47,568 nt of DNA, from the NCBI GenBank assembly GCA_029061225.1, contig JAIDSM010000224.1:1-47568 (forward strand). Reading direction: 5' to 3'. Below the pieces are notes generated by a model that was not told where the DNA came from, made no database searches, and saw only the letters and a list, made by a program, of their open reading frames with translations. Position 1 is the first letter of the stretch; each line of letters opens with the position of its first letter. Shown here piece after piece: positions 35,151 to 42,875 of this stretch. The position numbers and the translations under genes were made by a program. The stretch comes from Muribaculaceae bacterium. GTDB lineage: Bacteria; Bacteroidota; Bacteroidia; Bacteroidales; Muribaculaceae.

Positions 35151-35825
35151 ATGATACAGATAGAAAACCTTACCAAGACATTCCGCACCGACGAAGTCGA
35201 GACTCTGGCTCTGCGCGGAATATCGCTCGACATCAAAAAAGGAGAATTCGTAGGAATCATGGGACCCTCAGGTTGCGGGAAATCCACTCTCCTCAACATA
35301 CTTGGTCTGCTTGATAATCCAACCGATGGGAAATATATACTTAACGGAACAGACGTGTCCGATCTTAAGGAAAAAGACCGTACCGTATTCAGAAAAGGAA
35401 AGATTGGATTCGTATTCCAGAATTTCAATCTTATAGATGAACTGAACATAGAGGAGAACGTGGAGCTTCCTCTGAAATATCTCAAGATTGGAGCTGCAGA
35501 AAGAAAAGAACGAGTGAAGGAGGCCCTCTCCCGCATGAATATCCTACACCGCGCCAAGCATTTTCCGCAGCAGCTATCGGGTGGTCAGCAACAACGTGCC
35601 GCCATTGCTCGGGCCGTAGTGTCAAGACCGGATCTAATACTCGCGGACGAACCGACCGGAAACCTTGACTCAGAGAACGGCAAGGAGGTGATGGAACTTC
35701 TGACAGAACTCAACCGAGAAGGCACGACTATCGTTATGGTGACACATTCCCGTCACGATGCCGCCTATACCCACAGAGTGATCAACCTTTTCGACGGCAA
35801 AATAGTCGAGAAGACACAGTTATAA
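35151..35825 (+). CDS. ABC transporter ATP-binding protein (MacB/LolD type)
   Basis: A 224-aa ATPase that powers the preceding permease. Seen: Walker A GPSGCGKST (38-46), Q-loop (FVFQNFNLIDEL), signature LSGGQQQRAAIARA, Walker B LILADEPTG, D-loop NLDSENG and switch His in VMVTHSRHDA. All catalytic residues are intact. The length fits the LolD/MacB-N group. It follows the permease on the same strand; the 111-nt spacer is A/T-rich with repeated GATTTAAAA. Confidence 0.94.
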   Translation: MIQIENLTKTFRTDEVETLALRGISLDIKKGEFVGIMGPSGCGKSTLLNILGLLDNPTDGKYILNGTDVSDLKEKDRTVFRKGKIGFVFQNFNLIDELNIEENVELPLKYLKIGAAERKERVKEALSRMNILHRAKHFPQQLSGGQQQRAAIARAVVSRPDLILADEPTGNLDSENGKEVMELLTELNREGTTIVMVTHSRHDAAYTHRVINLFDGKIVEKTQL

Positions 35826-35827
35826 GA

Positions 35828-35855
35828 GTTGAGAGTTAAGGGTTGAGAGTTAAGG
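35828..35855 (+). repeat. 14-bp tandem duplication
   Basis: Two exact copies of GTTGAGAGTTAAGG directly after the ATPase gene. Nearby, CTTCTTAAAC occurs twice (35883 and 35910). No function assigned. Confidence 0.7.
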
Positions 35856-35954
35856 ATGAAACTATAAATATTAAAATTTTAGCTTCTTAAACAATTTAAA
35901 CCTCTTATGCTTCTTAAACCTCCTAAACTACTTTTTTACTTCGAGAAAATTCAG

Positions 35955-35962
35955 TAATTTTG
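35955..35962 (+). promoter_or_regulatory. Promoter -7 element immediately before the NtrC-type gene
   Basis: TAATTTTG ends 4 nt before the ATG at 35967; a T-run lies at the -33 distance. The transcript would begin at or within a base or two of the start codon, so the mRNA would be leaderless. Confidence 0.5.
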
Positions 35963-35966
35963 CATC

Positions 35967-37283
35967 ATGAAGAAAACACTGCTTGTGATTGATGATAATA
36001 AGGATGTGCTGACAGCCGTAAAGTTGCTTATGGAGCCAAAGGTCGATGAAGTGGTCACTGCATCAGATCCGTCATACATTCCCTCACTTCTTAGGAAACA
36101 TAATCCTCAGGTAGTGCTTCTTGACATGAACTTCCGATCTTCCATCAACAACGGGAACGAAGGCCTCTTCTGGCTCAGCGAGATAAAACGGATTGCCTCT
36201 GCTACCTCCGTCGTGCTTTTTACCGCATATGCAGATGTTGCTCTCGCTGTGGAGGGGATGAAGCTCGGAGCATCTGATTTTATAGTAAAGCCTTTCGAAA
36301 ACGCTCGTCTTTCCGAGACAATACTTAACGCTTTCGGACAAAAGAAACATAAGCTACCTACACAGAACAAAACAGAAATGCTCTGGGGCAATTCACCGGA
36401 AATGCAACGGGTTCGAATGATTGTGGAGCGCGTGGCTCCCACCGATGCCAACATCCTGATAACAGGAGAAAACGGTACCGGCAAGGATCTTCTTGCAAGA
36501 GAAATACATAGGTTGTCGTTGCGTGGATCGGGTCCGATGGAGATAGTGGACATGGGAGCGGTCATTGAGACTCTCTTCGAAAGCGAGCTTTACGGCCATG
36601 CCAAAGGAGCCTTCACCGATGCCAAAACAGACCGTGCCGGAAAGTTCGAAACTGCCCATGGTGGGACCCTTTTCCTTGACGAAATAGGAAACCTGCCTTA
36701 TCATCTTCAGGCGAAGCTCCTGACAGCCCTTCAACAGAGGAAGATAATCCGAGTCGGCACCAACACACCCCGTGAAATAGACATCCGCCTGATCTGCGCC
36801 ACAAACAGAGACCTTCCCCGAATGGTATCTGCAGGCGAATTCCGTCAAGATCTTTTCTATCGTATCAATACCGTCACTGTTCAGCTTCCACCTCTTCGCG
36901 ACAGGCGTGATGATATCCCGCTGCTTGTGGATTTGTTCATCAAGAAATATGCTGAAATCTACTCGAGACCTGCTCCGAGAGTATCAGATGATGCCATGCA
37001 TAAGCTGTGTTTGCAGTCATGGCCGGGAAATATCCGTCAGCTCGAACATGCCGTTGAGAAAGCCCTCATACTTTCAGAGTCGGAAACCCTTCATGTCAGA
37101 GATTTTGATCTGAATGATTCTATTGATTCTTCATCAGCAGAACCTACTACACTTGAAGAAATGGAGCGGCAGGCAATATCGGCTGCCATCAAACAGCATT
37201 GCGGAAATATGTCTGAAGTGGCAAGACAACTCGGCATAACACGCCAGACCCTTTATAACAAACTAAGGAAATATGGCATCTAA
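35967..37283 (+). CDS. Sigma-54-dependent response regulator, NtrC family
   Basis: A 438-aa transcription activator. Domains: receiver (1-125) with acidic pair DD (9-10), phospho-acceptor Asp53 in VVLLDMNF and Lys108 in IVKPF; AAA+ domain (about 140-370) with Walker A GENGTGKD (167-174), sigma-54 contact loop GAFTDA (214-219) and Walker B FLDEI (236-240); Fis-type helix-turn-helix at the C-terminus ([21 protein letters not shown]). The contact loop carries Asp in place of the canonical second Gly (GAFTGA). It overlaps its histidine kinase by 11 nt and lies at the end of an operon that starts with a -24/-12 promoter, so it most likely activates that promoter. Confidence 0.94.
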   Translation: MKKTLLVIDDNKDVLTAVKLLMEPKVDEVVTASDPSYIPSLLRKHNPQVVLLDMNFRSSINNGNEGLFWLSEIKRIASATSVVLFTAYADVALAVEGMKLGASDFIVKPFENARLSETILNAFGQKKHKLPTQNKTEMLWGNSPEMQRVRMIVERVAPTDANILITGENGTGKDLLAREIHRLSLRGSGPMEIVDMGAVIETLFESELYGHAKGAFTDAKTDRAGKFETAHGGTLFLDEIGNLPYHLQAKLLTALQQRKIIRVGTNTPREIDIRLICATNRDLPRMVSAGEFRQDLFYRINTVTVQLPPLRDRRDDIPLLVDLFIKKYAEIYSRPAPRVSDDAMHKLCLQSWPGNIRQLEHAVEKALILSESETLHVRDFDLNDSIDSSSAEPTTLEEMERQAISAAIKQHCGNMSEVARQLGITRQTLYNKLRKYGI

Positions 37284-38490
37284 AGGAAAATCTAAATGGC
37301 ATATGGTTCCGATGGCTTGGCTTATCGGAGCCATTTTCACGTCTTTTGGTGCCGGAATCTGTTTTGCGTATCGAAATCCATGGTGGATATTCCTAAGCAT
37401 CTGTTCTATCACTTGTACGATAGCTATGATTCGTCGTGTAGCACAGGTTCAGAAGCGTCTGCGATATGTAATGGAAGCAACGCTGAGCGGAGATTTTTCA
37501 TATAATTTCCCCACAGAGGATGTTGATGTTGAGCAAATGGAAATCAACCAGATGCTCAATCGATTAGTAGAGCACTTTGAGAAACTCACCATAGAAGTCC
37601 GTCAGAATGAGGCTTTCTTAGGACACCTGATTAACCTTACGGACATTGGCTTGGCAGTGGCTGATGCCAAAGGAGAGGTTAGGCTTCACAACGAGGCAGC
37701 GCTTAGACTGCTCGAACGACATGCATGGACTAATATTTGTCAGATTTCCAAACAAGCTTATATCGACCTTGACATAAGAAAAAGCGAAGTAACTGTTAAT
37801 GACAAACGCTTCACGCTTATCACAATCACCGACCTCAGCCGCCGGCTTCAGGCCGTCGAAGTGGAGTCATGGGAGAAACTTACTCGAGTTCTCACCCATG
37901 AGATTATGAACTCACTTACTCCCATCCAGTCGATAGCCGAGACCATGAGCGGAAAAGCAACTACGCAGGACGTATCCGATGCATTCAATACCATTTCCTC
38001 GAGTAGCGGATCGTTGATGCATTTTGTCAGGAATTTCCGGGAATTCAGCCAACTTCCTTCTCCTCGGATGAGAACACTTTACCTGAAACCTTTGTTGGAG
38101 TCATGCTTGACTATGGCAGATGGTTACGCACAAAATAAGGATATCACAATCACGCTTACTTGTTTTCCTCCGGACTTGATGGTATATACCGATGAAGCTC
38201 TGCTCCGTCAAGTAATCCTCAACATAATAAAAAACGCTGTTGAAGCGGAGCCAAAAACAATTACCATGGAAGCTCAAGAAAAAGCTGATGAATCTATAGA
38301 GATACGAATTTCAAATGATGGTGAACCGATCTCTGAAGAAACTGCTCACCATATCTTCACGCCTTTCTTTACGACACGCGAGTCCGGCAATGGTATCGGT
38401 CTCAGTCTGTCCAGACGCATCGTCACACACCTCGGTGGGACGCTCACCTTCAAGACGATTCCGGTAACATCCTTTTCAGTGAAATTATAA
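37273..38490 (+). CDS. Sensor histidine kinase partner of the NtrC-type regulator
   Basis: A 405-aa NtrY/NtrB-like kinase. Seen: two membrane segments at the N-terminus (about 14-33 and 37-54) with almost no periplasmic loop, a linker, a PAS-like region (about 115-195), the phospho-acceptor helix with His209 (RVLTHEIMNSLTPIQS), an N-box (VILNIIKNAVEAE), and G-boxes (ISNDGEPIS; GNGIGLSLSRRIV). The tiny external loop suggests it senses a membrane or cytoplasmic signal rather than a periplasmic ligand. Translationally coupled (11-nt overlap) to the regulator. Confidence 0.92.
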   Translation: MASKGKSKWHMVPMAWLIGAIFTSFGAGICFAYRNPWWIFLSICSITCTIAMIRRVAQVQKRLRYVMEATLSGDFSYNFPTEDVDVEQMEINQMLNRLVEHFEKLTIEVRQNEAFLGHLINLTDIGLAVADAKGEVRLHNEAALRLLERHAWTNICQISKQAYIDLDIRKSEVTVNDKRFTLITITDLSRRLQAVEVESWEKLTRVLTHEIMNSLTPIQSIAETMSGKATTQDVSDAFNTISSSSGSLMHFVRNFREFSQLPSPRMRTLYLKPLLESCLTMADGYAQNKDITITLTCFPPDLMVYTDEALLRQVILNIIKNAVEAEPKTITMEAQEKADESIEIRISNDGEPISEETAHHIFTPFFTTRESGNGIGLSLSRRIVTHLGGTLTFKTIPVTSFSVKL

Positions 38491-38497
38491 ACTAATT

Positions 38498-38519
38498 CAA
38501 CTTTCGCAAGCGGAAGTTG
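38498..38519 (+). terminator. Hairpin after the histidine kinase gene
   Basis: Stem 38498-38507 with 38510-38519 (one wobble pair), 8 bp after the stop codon. No clear T-run follows, so termination is plausible rather than certain. Confidence 0.4.
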
Positions 38520-38924
38520 AGGGTTAGAAGGTTAATAGGTTAAAGGATTATAAGAAAAATTTGAATATTTACTTCAGAAGGGCTCTATACCTCGTCTGAT
38601 ATAACCCCATAACCATTTAAACCATAAACGTTAAGTTGAGCTTGTTAAATAAAACCTTCTTGAAAGAAGACTTCGAAAAACAAGAAGGACAGGGCTTACC
38701 ACTTACAGATAACCCCCATCCTTTAAAAATGATCCATTATACTTATTAATATTTAATAAGTCGATTTAGTAGTCTTGACAGCAGTCAAGACATTCGGATT
38801 GACCGGACTCTTAATCCATGATAATGATTACACAAATACATCAATCCTTTGTGGCAGCAAAATTATATAAAATCTTTGTTATTAACGTTTTTATTTGATG
38901 CAGATGCATTTTAATTTGAACTCA
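38520..38924. other. Gene-free convergent region with clustered hairpins
   Basis: About 400 bp between the ends of the kinase and the hybrid regulator hold no ORF. It carries purine-rich GGTTAA-type repeats (38523-38550) and several inverted repeats: 38655-38662 with 38681-38688 (8 bp), 38741-38749 with 38753-38761 (9 bp, A/T-rich), 38772-38779 with 38784-38791 (perfect 8 bp, AGCA loop), and GGATT/AATCC from 38796. Some are probably terminators; a small RNA cannot be excluded. Confidence 0.5.
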
Positions 38925-41900
38925 TCAGTTGTTTTTGAGTGATTTTGAGTATTTCGTGCGATACTCTGTTGGTGTCCGGCCCATGAAACGCTTGAACGTC
39001 GTGGAAAATTGAGACTGTGATGAAAATCCCAAGGCATAGGCTATCTGTGTGATGTCCAAATCATCGTTTTTCAGCAGTTCACAGGCTTTCAGCAGACGTC
39101 TGTTACGAATATAGTCACTTGGATTAATTCCGATCTTCTCCTTAAATCTGCGATATAGATGCGTTCTGCTAACTCCTACTGCCTGGGCCAGCCTGTCGAC
39201 ATTCATGTCTTCCTCTCCTATACTTGCGTCTAAGATTTTATCTACACGCTCTATCAGAATCTCATCGTTTCCCTTAAGTTGCGGTAAATCTCCAATCGAT
39301 TTAGATTCTGTTTCGTCGATGACAATATTTTCACTTTCATTTCTTCCATCCTCATCCGGCGTATCCACCGCAACATGAAAATCTTTATCATCTGATTCAT
39401 GATCATTCACTTCGCTTACCAATTCTTCAGGATGATATCGGTCCTTATCCAATGGTATCAGAATTATAAAGGCACTGCCTCTGATACCATCTTTCCTGTT
39501 TTCACCGTAAATTTCACCGTGGTGCAGATTTATATACCTTCTGCAAATATCCAATCCCAATCCGTAGCTGTCTTCGGCAAACGATTCTCCTGACTCAGAT
39601 CTATAATGACGTTGAAAAAGATCCGTCGTAATACTATGTCCTAAACCGATTCCATTATCCCTAACCGTAATCTTTATGCACTTACCGTATAAATCATCAT
39701 ACGAATCATTAAGTATAATATCGACTTCTCCGCTTTCCGGAGTATACTTTATTGCATTGGAAATCAAATTGACTAAAATCCTGTCAATGACACTCCGGTC
39801 AATCCATGCATCAGACGTTTTACTATCCGGATAAAAGGTCAATGTAATGCCTTTATCCTGAGCCTGAGGACGAAACACATCCACAATCTCGCCAATGAAC
39901 TGAGTTAATTTGGTTTTCCGGCATATAAGTCTCTTTCTTCCATAATCAATCTTCTTAATATCAAGAAGCTGATTTACTATATTGAGGATTCTGTGGGCAT
40001 TGCGATAGACTCCCCTGATACGTTGACGCACATCGTATCTTAGTTTTTCTTTCAGCAACGATTCCAGCGGACCGATAATTAAAGTAAGAGGAGACCGCAT
40101 ATCATGCGACATATCCATGAAAAACTCCATTTTCTTCTCATTCATTCGCTCCTTCTGCCTTTTCCTGACAATCGTCAGGCATAAGTAAAGAATAACAATA
40201 AGGATCACTACATAGACCGTCTTGGAATACCATGTAAGATACCACGGAAAGGCCACATTTATCATTATTGAAGAAATCTGAGATTCAACTCCCGCCTCCT
40301 CAGCCTTAAACTCCAATGTATATTTCCCCGGTGCCAATGAAGAGAGATTGATCAGGTCTGTACCATCCGGAAGCTCCACCCAGTCTTTCTCATCAGCAAA
40401 TCTCCATAGGTATTTGAGATTTGAAGTATCTCGAAAATCCATAGTCGAGATTCTAAAGGCTATGGAATTTTCATTATGCCGTAGATTGATGGTATCCGGG
40501 AATCCGGAAGAATCGATTGGAGTCATCTTCTTGCCCTTCTTATATATATCAGTGACTCTTAACGCTGTTTTGAACACCGGCACTGTTAGAGAGGACGGAA
40601 TAAAACTTGTCAACCCCATACGTCCGGCGGCATAAATCATTTCAGTCTCAGGACTATAAAACATACTTTCAAAAGTACGCTCAACCATACCGTTACCTCC
40701 CGAATATGCTATGAATCGTCCGCCATCGGGATGCTCATAATTAATGCCACGCATAGTCCCAATCCATTTTCCTCCCTTCCCATCAATCGCGATAGATCTC
40801 ACATCATTGTCAGAAAGGCCTTCGAGAGTCGTATATTTTTCTATTTCTTTAGAATCGACGTTATATCTGATCAAGCCATTGCTCGTACCGATTAGGACCG
40901 ATTCCGGACTCTCCTGAACAATGTCAAAAACCGCGCATGTCATATAGGGAGACTGGTCTATTTCTTCAAAACTGCCATTTTTTATATTAAAGCATGCCAA
41001 CCCTCCATATGAGCCAAGCCATATCTTATCATCATAAATCTTCATTGAGGATATAAAAGGAGAAAGACATTCTTTGCCGTCTTTGTCCGGAGAAATCCAT
41101 GTTTTTTCTCCCGTTTTAGGATTAAACTTAAGCAATCCTTTCGCATACAACCCGATATATAGGCAGCTATCGTCTGCGGCACAGACCTTCACTGATATAT
41201 ATTTTTCCGGAATATCAAGAATTTTTTGAATCGCACCGGTAAGTAGGTCGAGTTCCCACACTCCGCTTTCTACCACTCCCAAGACAGCCTTATCTCCATC
41301 CATGACATCAATAGAGGTTATGACTCCTCCTTCGGGGAGTTGCCCCCTGTTCAATACTTTCCCATCTTTCGAGATTATGACTATATCACCTTTACTGTTT
41401 CCAATGACAGAATTTCCTTTCCAGACATCAATCCCACTCAAAGGAAGATCATAATTATTAATGATATTAGAGATGTTACGATAAATAAAAGAGGTTCCCT
41501 CTGCTGAAAGCATCATCACACCGTAAAAATCTACTCCAATCCATAAAGATCCGTCATCTGCTCCATATACAGAACCAATCTTTGATTTAGCAATATCGAT
41601 ATATGGAGAATAAATATCATTACAATACTCAGCTACTTCCGAATCTTTATTCAATTTCCATAATCCCGAGCCATATGTCGCTAAATACAACCAATCTCCG
41701 ACAGGATCAGAAAGGTTGTTGATGATAACATCGGCATTCAAACGGATTCGAGTAATATCTTTTGATGACGGGTGATAACGGAAGACTCCATCGAATGAAT
41801 TGATCACCAAACTTCCGTTGTTCTCTTCGCTCATATCAAATACCGCAGAATTCACCTGTGTGGTTTTCTTCCACTGTTTGCCAGAAGTATACTCAAACAC

Positions 41901-42479
41901 TAATCCTTTGTTTGTCCCGGCATAAAGTTTACCGTTTTTGTGAGCGTGAACGCAGTTGATATCTTTCCGACCCGTAGGGGAGTCGATGCTTTTGATAGCC
42001 ATCATTCCTTTTTTATCCATTTCTACATTGTATAATCCAACTCCCCCTACTACAAAAGTGATTATTCCAGCTTCGGAACATGTAATGGATATGATATAAC
42101 CGTTCTCACCAAAATCTGGAACTGTAATCCTTCTAAAGGAGTCATTCGAGGCGTCATATATGTTGAGTCCATTGGCCGTAGCAATCCAGATTCTGTCGTC
42201 GCTATCACATATTAAGCCTAAAATCCTGTTGTCGCTCACACTTTCTTCATTCCCTTCCAAATGTCGGTACACATAATAATGGTTTCCGTCAAAACGTATC
42301 AAGCCGTTATCCGTACCAATCCACATGAATCCTAAAGCATCCTTGCAGAAAGCTGTATAAGTTGAGTTGCCAAGCTCCATTCCTGAAAACATCCTTGCTA
42401 CCCGCGTATTATCGGAGGCCTGAACCGGCATTATATAAAGTACTGAAAATACCAATAATCCTATAATAAAGTTTTTCAT
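38925..42479 (-). CDS. Hybrid two-component regulator lacking a receiver domain
   Basis: An 1184-aa HTCS-type polysaccharide sensor. Seen: signal peptide (1-21), a periplasmic double propeller of Reg_prop repeats (about 40-630; for example FMWIGTDNGLIRFDG, RIWIATANGLNIYD), a Y_Y_Y domain (about 665-742), a membrane segment (753-770), HisKA with His792 (SHDMRSPLTL), HATPase with N-box LVNLISNAIKY and G-boxes DNGIGLG and YGLGLDICRRY, and an AraC-type helix-turn-helix at about 1075-1180. Between the ATPase end (about 1010) and the AraC domain there are only about 60 acidic, low-complexity residues: no room for the roughly 120-aa receiver. Divergent from the PL11 gene, so rhamnogalacturonan fragments are the likely signal. 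Confidence 0.92.
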   Translation of the reverse strand: MKNFIIGLLVFSVLYIMPVQASDNTRVARMFSGMELGNSTYTAFCKDALGFMWIGTDNGLIRFDGNHYYVYRHLEGNEESVSDNRILGLICDSDDRIWIATANGLNIYDASNDSFRRITVPDFGENGYIISITCSEAGIITFVVGGVGLYNVEMDKKGMMAIKSIDSPTGRKDINCVHAHKNGKLYAGTNKGLVFEYTSGKQWKKTTQVNSAVFDMSEENNGSLVINSFDGVFRYHPSSKDITRIRLNADVIINNLSDPVGDWLYLATYGSGLWKLNKDSEVAEYCNDIYSPYIDIAKSKIGSVYGADDGSLWIGVDFYGVMMLSAEGTSFIYRNISNIINNYDLPLSGIDVWKGNSVIGNSKGDIVIISKDGKVLNRGQLPEGGVITSIDVMDGDKAVLGVVESGVWELDLLTGAIQKILDIPEKYISVKVCAADDSCLYIGLYAKGLLKFNPKTGEKTWISPDKDGKECLSPFISSMKIYDDKIWLGSYGGLACFNIKNGSFEEIDQSPYMTCAVFDIVQESPESVLIGTSNGLIRYNVDSKEIEKYTTLEGLSDNDVRSIAIDGKGGKWIGTMRGINYEHPDGGRFIAYSGGNGMVERTFESMFYSPETEMIYAAGRMGLTSFIPSSLTVPVFKTALRVTDIYKKGKKMTPIDSSGFPDTINLRHNENSIAFRISTMDFRDTSNLKYLWRFADEKDWVELPDGTDLINLSSLAPGKYTLEFKAEEAGVESQISSIMINVAFPWYLTWYSKTVYVVILIVILYLCLTIVRKRQKERMNEKKMEFFMDMSHDMRSPLTLIIGPLESLLKEKLRYDVRQRIRGVYRNAHRILNIVNQLLDIKKIDYGRKRLICRKTKLTQFIGEIVDVFRPQAQDKGITLTFYPDSKTSDAWIDRSVIDRILVNLISNAIKYTPESGEVDIILNDSYDDLYGKCIKITVRDNGIGLGHSITTDLFQRHYRSESGESFAEDSYGLGLDICRRYINLHHGEIYGENRKDGIRGSAFIILIPLDKDRYHPEELVSEVNDHESDDKDFHVAVDTPDEDGRNESENIVIDETESKSIGDLPQLKGNDEILIERVDKILDASIGEEDMNVDRLAQAVGVSRTHLYRRFKEKIGINPSDYIRNRRLLKACELLKNDDLDITQIAYALGFSSQSQFSTTFKRFMGRTPTEYRTKYSKSLKNN

Positions 42480-42548
42480 ACCCTTCAGTTGGAATTGTTA
42501 GTCGATATATAGAGACCCTAACGGTTGTAACTTTTGAAAGACATTTCA

Positions 42549-42556
42549 CAAAATTA
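42549..42556 (-). promoter_or_regulatory. -7 element for the hybrid regulator gene
   Basis: Minus strand TAATTTTG, giving a leader of about 64 nt. No clear -33 element. Confidence 0.45.
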
Positions 42557-42823
42557 GGTATATTCATTGTGGCGTCCGTTACGCTGCGTTACAATATAGT
42601 TTGTTTCTGTAAGATGAAACGGTTCCAAACACATTTGTTACGAAACCTAATATCGAACAATGGCAGCGCCCCCAAACAAACCTCATTGATTATGTTATTT
42701 AGCCACAGCGTACCTGCCACACCACCGCCTCCGGCGTGAGGTTTGGAACAGGGTGAAATGATAGAACTGTGGTCGTATTGATATTTTTTTTATTCATTAT
42801 GATGATAATTCGCGAAATTTAAT
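42557..42823. other. Divergent intergenic region between HTCS and PL11 genes
   Basis: No ORF. It should hold the binding site of the regulator's AraC domain, but I cannot identify it. An inverted repeat AAACCTCA / TGAGGTTT (near 42679 and 42738) and a small hairpin CCTC-CGGCGT-GAGG (near 42728) are the only symmetric sequences seen. Confidence 0.4.
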
Positions 42824-42831
42824 TAATTTTG
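42824..42831 (+). promoter_or_regulatory. -7 element for the PL11 gene
   Basis: TAATTTTG, about 45 nt before the ATG. No TTTG at the -33 position, as expected for a promoter that needs an activator. Confidence 0.5.
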
Positions 42832-42875
42832 CATTATCTTCTAATAAACGTGAGAATTAACCAAAAACAACCTAC

